From positions 1-64,000 of the forward strand of contig NZ_PPRM01000018.1 of NCBI RefSeq assembly GCF_002902665.1: DNA of 64,000 bases, written 5' to 3'. The DNA comes from Macrococcoides caseolyticum. GTDB taxonomy: Bacteria > Bacillota > Bacilli > Staphylococcales > Staphylococcaceae. Of this stretch, positions 59,532-64,000 are shown piece by piece (the first letter of the stretch is position 1; the number at the start of each line of letters is the position of its first letter). Made by a program: the position numbers and the translations under genes. The notes below the pieces were generated by a model that was not told where the DNA came from, made no database searches, and saw only the letters and a list, made by a program, of their open reading frames with translations.

Positions 59532-61793
59532 GTGGATAAAACTGTATGGACAGTCAAAAAACCTGTAGATACAATTCCTGCAGCGTTAATTAAAAAATAT
59601 GACATCACTGAAATTAATAGGAAGATATTAGAGTCTCGTCATATTGTGACGGAAGCAGCATTACATGATATTTTTGTGGCAGATGACATTCATGATCCAT
59701 TTGCGATGCACGATATGAGTAAAGCAGTTAAACGTATTCAAACCGCGATAGATAATAATGAAATGATACTCGTTTATGGAGATTATGATGCAGATGGTGT
59801 AACAAGTGTCACTGTTCTCGTTAACAGCTTGAAATCTATCGGTGCAAAGGTAGGCTGGTACATTCCGAATCGTTTTACAGAAGGATATGGACCAAATGAG
59901 CAGGCCTTTCGTGAAGCGCATGATGCGGGTATATCTTTAATCATTACGGTTGATAACGGAATACAAGGTCATCATGAAGTAAATGTTGCGAACGAACTAG
60001 GTATAGATGTTATTATTACAGATCACCACGAGATTGGTCAGACCCTTCCAGATGCATATGCAATTTTGCATCCGATGCATCCGGATGGCAGCTATCCCTT
60101 TCACCATCTCGCAGGTGTAGGGGTGAGCTATAAGCTTGCGTGTGCGCTAAACGGGCAGATGAATGAGCATCTACTCGGATTTGTTGCGATTGGTACAATC
60201 AGTGATCTTGTATCATTGACGGGTGAGAATCGAGCGCTCGTAAAGCGGGGACTTAAAGCCTTAAATGTAGATACACCGATTGGTTTAAAGGCATTACTCA
60301 AGCAAGCCTCTTTTAATGGTGAGATCACGGAAGAGACAGTCGGGTTTATTATAGGTCCGAGACTGAATGCAGTCGGTAGATTAGATGATGCACGATTAGC
60401 ATGCGAATTACTGCAAATAGATAATGAAGATGAAGCAGAGTGGATGAGCGAACAAGTCGATCAGTTCAATATTGAACGCAAGGAGATTGTAAGCTCGATT
60501 ACTGAACAAGCATTGATAGATGTTGAAGAAAAAATCGCTAATGGCAATCGTTTTATCGTTGTTGCAAAGGAAGGCTGGAACGAAGGTGTGCTCGGCATTG
60601 TCGCAAGTAGAATTACAGAGCAGTACCATTTACCCGCAATCGTATTGAACATTGATTATGATAAAGGCTACGCGAAAGGCTCTGCAAGAAGTATTGCGCA
60701 AGTATCGATGTATGACAGTCTTGAGGAAACGAGAAATCTTATTACTAAATTTGGTGGACATCATATGGCGGCTGGGATGACATTGCCCATTGAAAATATT
60801 GAACGACTCGAACAAGCATTGAATAACCATTTAGATACTTTGATCGATGGTGAAATCATTCAGGAAATAGAAATTGATGCTGCTGTTGAAATGTCAGATA
60901 TTACAATAAAAAATATTAATGATATGGATAAACTCAGACCGTTCGGAACAGACTTCAGTGCCCCTTTACTCTCATTAATGAATGCTGAACTAACAGACGT
61001 GAAGCAAATTGGGCAGAACCAGGCTCATTTAAAGATGACTGTTCAAAATACACTTAATGCACTTATGTGGAATGAAGGTGCAAGAATATCAGGCCTTCCA
61101 GTAGGCAGTCAAGTGAATTTAGCAGGTACGCTGCAACTAAACGAATGGAATGGCAACGTTCAGCCACAGATGATTGTACGTCATATAAAGCAAGACACTA
61201 TGCAGATGATTGATTTTAGAAACGTACACCCCAATTCATACAAATTTTTAAAGACCGAACAAGCTGCTTTTGTTATTAATCCACGTAAAAATAAATTAAA
61301 TGAACATTATTTTTATTATGGTGAAATGATATCGGGTTATGACAAAGTTGTATTCCGCGATCTGCCTGAAAGTGAAGAAAGGTTTCTAGAGACTTATCAC
61401 AGTCTGGATGCGACATTAATCTATTTTATATTTCACACACCAAGACAATTATATTTTGAAGGTATGCCGACAGCAGAGAAATTTAAGCTGTTATATAAAT
61501 GCATCATCATAAAACCAGAGATTAATCTAGAAAAAGAAGGCGGTTATCTACTTCAGACCATAAATGTGTCACCGGATACTTTGCTGTTTATGCTAGATGT
61601 GTATCATGAAGTCGGCCTTATTGTTAAAGAAGGTCAATTTATAAAAAAGCAGGAAGTTGATAAAAAGGTCGATTTATTGAGCTCAAGTACTTATCAAGCA
61701 CGATTAAATCAGTTAAAATTAGAAAGTAAGCTATTGTTTTCATCATTCGATGAATTAAAACAATTTATCTTATCGAATAACTCATTGTCCTAG
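59532..61793 (+). CDS. recJ: Single-stranded-DNA exonuclease RecJ
   Basis: A 5'-3' exonuclease for RecFOR recombination and repair, 753 residues. DHH-family motifs are [27 protein letters not shown] and VGVSYKLAC. The DHHA1 domain includes [12 protein letters not shown], then an OB fold, and a Firmicutes-type C-terminal extension of about 200 residues. GTG start at 59532 with AGGGGG. Confidence 0.96.
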   Translation: MDKTVWTVKKPVDTIPAALIKKYDITEINRKILESRHIVTEAALHDIFVADDIHDPFAMHDMSKAVKRIQTAIDNNEMILVYGDYDADGVTSVTVLVNSLKSIGAKVGWYIPNRFTEGYGPNEQAFREAHDAGISLIITVDNGIQGHHEVNVANELGIDVIITDHHEIGQTLPDAYAILHPMHPDGSYPFHHLAGVGVSYKLACALNGQMNEHLLGFVAIGTISDLVSLTGENRALVKRGLKALNVDTPIGLKALLKQASFNGEITEETVGFIIGPRLNAVGRLDDARLACELLQIDNEDEAEWMSEQVDQFNIERKEIVSSITEQALIDVEEKIANGNRFIVVAKEGWNEGVLGIVASRITEQYHLPAIVLNIDYDKGYAKGSARSIAQVSMYDSLEETRNLITKFGGHHMAAGMTLPIENIERLEQALNNHLDTLIDGEIIQEIEIDAAVEMSDITIKNINDMDKLRPFGTDFSAPLLSLMNAELTDVKQIGQNQAHLKMTVQNTLNALMWNEGARISGLPVGSQVNLAGTLQLNEWNGNVQPQMIVRHIKQDTMQMIDFRNVHPNSYKFLKTEQAAFVINPRKNKLNEHYFYYGEMISGYDKVVFRDLPESEERFLETYHSLDATLIYFIFHTPRQLYFEGMPTAEKFKLLYKCIIIKPEINLEKEGGYLLQTINVSPDTLLFMLDVYHEVGLIVKEGQFIKKQEVDKKVDLLSSSTYQARLNQLKLESKLLFSSFDELKQFILSNNSLS

Positions 61794-61803
61794 GAGGCAT
61801 ATT

Positions 61804-62325
61804 ATGGATCTAAAGCAATATATTACTCAGGTAAAAGACTGGCCAAAACCAGGCGTAAATTTCAAAGATATTACAACAATCATGGATAACGGAGCGGCAT
61901 ATAAATATGCAACGGATCAAATTGTGGAATATGCAAAAGAGAAACAAGTTGATATCGTTGTCGGTCCTGAAGCACGTGGCTTTATTATTGGCTGCCCGGT
62001 TGCTTATGCGATGAACATTGGCTTTGCACCTGTCCGTAAAAAAGGGAAGCTTCCTCGTGAAGTTATTAGCTATGAATATGAACTCGAATATGGTACGAAC
62101 GTACTCACAATGCATAAAGATGCAATAAAACCTGGTCAGCGTGTACTAATAACAGATGATCTACTTGCTACGGGCGGAACAATTGAAGCGACTATCAAAT
62201 TAGTTGAATCTCTTGGAGGTATCGTTGCAGGGATTGCATTTATCATCGATCTTAAATACTTGAACGGTATGGAGAAGTTAAAAGGATATGATGTGATTTC
62301 ACTCGTTGAGTATGAAGTAGAATAA
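61804..62325 (+). CDS. apt: Adenine phosphoribosyltransferase
   Basis: Salvages adenine to AMP with PRPP. It has 173 residues. N-terminal [25 protein letters not shown], landmarks over 1-25. [15 protein letters not shown] and the PRPP-binding motif [13 protein letters not shown] are present. TAGGAGG ribosome site, 10 bases after recJ. Order recJ-apt-relA is conserved. Confidence 0.98.
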   Translation: MDLKQYITQVKDWPKPGVNFKDITTIMDNGAAYKYATDQIVEYAKEKQVDIVVGPEARGFIIGCPVAYAMNIGFAPVRKKGKLPREVISYEYELEYGTNVLTMHKDAIKPGQRVLITDDLLATGGTIEATIKLVESLGGIVAGIAFIIDLKYLNGMEKLKGYDVISLVEYEVE

Positions 62326-62333
62326 TTATGTTT

Positions 62334-62368
62334 AAAAAGGATAAGTATGTACTTATTCTTTTTTTATA
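62334..62368 (+). terminator. Terminator of recJ-apt
   Basis: AAGGATAAGTA and TACTTATTCTT (about 62337-62360) form a stem with one G-T pair, then a long T run. Confidence 0.8.
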
Positions 62369-62429
62369 TTATTTATTTTATATAGAGATTGTAGTATTAT
62401 TAATACATTATAGCTTAGGAGGTGATAGG

Positions 62430-64000
62430 ATGAATAATGAATATCCATACACTAAAGATGATGTGCTTGAGATGACAAGAAGCTATTTATCAGAGAAAGA
62501 TTATCAGTTTGTAGTAAAAAGTTATGAGTTGGCAGAAAAGGCACATGAAGGTCAATTTCGTAAAAATGGACTTCCTTATATCATGCATCCTATCCAGGTC
62601 GCAGGCATACTTGCCGAAATGAAATTAGACGGACCTACAATCGTTGCTGGATTCCTGCACGATGTTGTGGAGGATACGCCTTATACGTACGAAGATCTGA
62701 AACAGATGTTCAATGAAGAGGTTGCTTATATCGTTGATGGAGTGACGAAGCTCGAAAAAGTAAAGTACCGTTCTAAAGCTGAGGAACAGGCAGAAAATCA
62801 TCGTAAACTATTTATTGCGATTGCAAAAGATGTCCGTGTTATTCTCGTAAAACTCGCAGACAGACTACATAATATGCGTACATTAAAAGCGATGCCCCAT
62901 GAAAAGCAAGTACGTATCGCTAAAGAAACGCTAGAAATCTATGCCCCTCTGGCCCACCGTCTTGGTATCAATACGATAAAATGGGAACTTGAAGATATTT
63001 CACTGAGATATATTGATAGTATCCAGTATTTTAGAATTGTTCATCTTATGAAAAAGAAACGTAGTGAACGTGAATCTTATATAGAGAATGCCATCGACAA
63101 TATTCAAAAAGAGATGCAGATTACAGGAATTAACGGTGAGATCACAGGAAGACCGAAACATATATACAGCATTTATAGAAAGATGGTTAAGCAGAAGAAA
63201 CAGTTTGATCAGATATTTGATTTATTAGCAATCCGTATTATTGTTGATAGTATTAAAGATTGTTATGCGGTGCTTGGACTTGTACATACATTATGGAAAC
63301 CGATGCCTGGTCGTTTTAAGGACTATATCGCGATGCCGAAACCCAATATGTATCAATCACTTCATACAACAGTAGTAGGACCGAATGGCGATCCGCTTGA
63401 AATCCAGATTCGAACACATGAAATGCATGAAATTGCTGAACATGGGGTTGCTGCACACTGGGCATATAAAGAAGGAAAGTCATTAGTGAACCCAGATGAA
63501 GCGAGAAGTTTAAGCAAGATGAGCTGGATGAAGGAAATCGAAGAAACAGATTCTACTTCACCAGATGCGGAAGCTTTTATGGAATCATTAAAGTATGAGC
63601 TTCAAAGCGATAAGGTATATGTGTTTACCCCAGAATCAGATGTTGTTGAGCTTCCGATTGGTGCAGTGCCGATCGACTTTGCATACGCAGTGCATAGTGA
63701 AGTCGGCAACAAGATGATTGGTGCAAAGGTAAATGGTAAGATTGTACCGATTGATTATGAATTATCGACCGGGGATATTATAGAGATTAGAACATCAAAA
63801 CATTCCTATGGCCCAAGTCGTGACTGGCTGAAAATTGTTAAAAGTGCAAGTGCAAAAAGTAAGATAAAGAGTTTCTTCAAGAAACAGGACCGTTCTAGCA
63901 ATGTTGAAAAAGGTCGATTTATGATAGAAGCTGAAATCAAAGAAAACGGTTATCAAGTTGAAGAGATTATGACGAGTGAAAATATTCAGACCGTCGTGGA
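62430..64000 (+). CDS. relA: Bifunctional (p)ppGpp synthetase/hydrolase Rsh (partial)
   Basis: The stringent-response enzyme; the first 523 codons are visible and the frame runs off the window. The HD hydrolase domain is intact, with His53 ([10 protein letters not shown]) and His77-Asp78 (FLHDVVEDT), later [11 protein letters not shown]. The synthetase domain has [13 protein letters not shown] and [11 protein letters not shown]. The TGS domain starts at [24 protein letters not shown], about 392. Both activities are therefore expected. ATG 62430 follows TTAGGAGGTGATAGG, an excellent ribosome site. Confidence 0.97.
   Translation, partial: MNNEYPYTKDDVLEMTRSYLSEKDYQFVVKSYELAEKAHEGQFRKNGLPYIMHPIQVAGILAEMKLDGPTIVAGFLHDVVEDTPYTYEDLKQMFNEEVAYIVDGVTKLEKVKYRSKAEEQAENHRKLFIAIAKDVRVILVKLADRLHNMRTLKAMPHEKQVRIAKETLEIYAPLAHRLGINTIKWELEDISLRYIDSIQYFRIVHLMKKKRSERESYIENAIDNIQKEMQITGINGEITGRPKHIYSIYRKMVKQKKQFDQIFDLLAIRIIVDSIKDCYAVLGLVHTLWKPMPGRFKDYIAMPKPNMYQSLHTTVVGPNGDPLEIQIRTHEMHEIAEHGVAAHWAYKEGKSLVNPDEARSLSKMSWMKEIEETDSTSPDAEAFMESLKYELQSDKVYVFTPESDVVELPIGAVPIDFAYAVHSEVGNKMIGAKVNGKIVPIDYELSTGDIIEIRTSKHSYGPSRDWLKIVKSASAKSKIKSFFKKQDRSSNVEKGRFMIEAEIKENGYQVEEIMTSENIQTVV

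Overview
The window reads as chromosomal core from a low-GC Gram-positive coccus of the family Staphylococcaceae, most probably Macrococcus or a close relative. This is inferred from remembered protein similarity and gene order, not from a search. The proteins resemble Staphylococcus aureus orthologues closely (PheS, ClpX, MurI, QueA, RuvB, MreC). The order, however, is the continuous Bacillus-type order pheS to relA, which in S. aureus is split into two distant blocks. Almost everything is on the + strand. The exceptions are rnhC, a sirtuin gene and the first codons of a gene at the left edge. I see no insertion sequence, prophage, integrase or CRISPR array.

Layout. 1-3.9 kb: T-box-controlled pheST. 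3.9-10 kb: rnhC (reverse), zapA, cvpA, polX, mutS2 and a 31-residue membrane peptide. 10-18.1 kb: trxA, uvrC, sdhCAB behind a Fur-box and repeat-rich leader, a MarR regulator, murI, rdgB and a phosphodiesterase. 18.2-20.9 kb: tRNA-Arg(TCT), sirtuin (reverse), a Nudix-like protein and a YsoA-like protein. 21-30.5 kb: tig, clpX, engB and the heme operon hemAXCDBL. 30.6-39.8 kb: a one-span membrane protein, an AbrB-family transporter, T-box-controlled valS, folC, a YfcC-type carrier, comC, radC and a small conserved protein. 39.85-45.8 kb: accessory block with a leader-peptide attenuator before the heterodimeric exporter genes bmrCD, a GNAT acetyltransferase, a membrane-anchored protein and lipoprotein NagZ. 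45.8-54.8 kb: mreCD, L21 leader-rplU-prp-rpmA, a Spo0B-like gene, obg, pheB, ruvAB, queA, tgt and yajC. 54.8-64 kb: secDF, a dipeptide epimerase/M20 peptidase pair, recJ, apt and the 5' part of rsh (relA).

How the genes work together. The window holds aminoacyl-tRNA synthetases under tRNA-sensing riboswitches, the complete branch from glutamyl-tRNA to uroporphyrinogen III (with hemL supplying 5-aminolevulinate), and the three-subunit succinate dehydrogenase, which needs heme and iron. It also holds repair and recombination enzymes (UvrC, PolX, MutS2, RuvAB, RecJ, RadC), protein quality control (trigger factor, ClpX), ribosome assembly (EngB, Obg, L21, L27 and its processing protease), queuosine synthesis and the SecDF/YajC export accessory complex.

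Most interesting non-coding signals: (1) a promoter, short leader ORF and intrinsic terminator before bmrCD, resembling the BmrB attenuation system of Bacillus; (2) a perfect 36-nt palindrome inside the start of hemX; (3) a compound sdh leader with a Fur box inside a 13-bp inverted repeat whose arm recurs a third time; (4) a ComK-type AT-box over the comC promoter.
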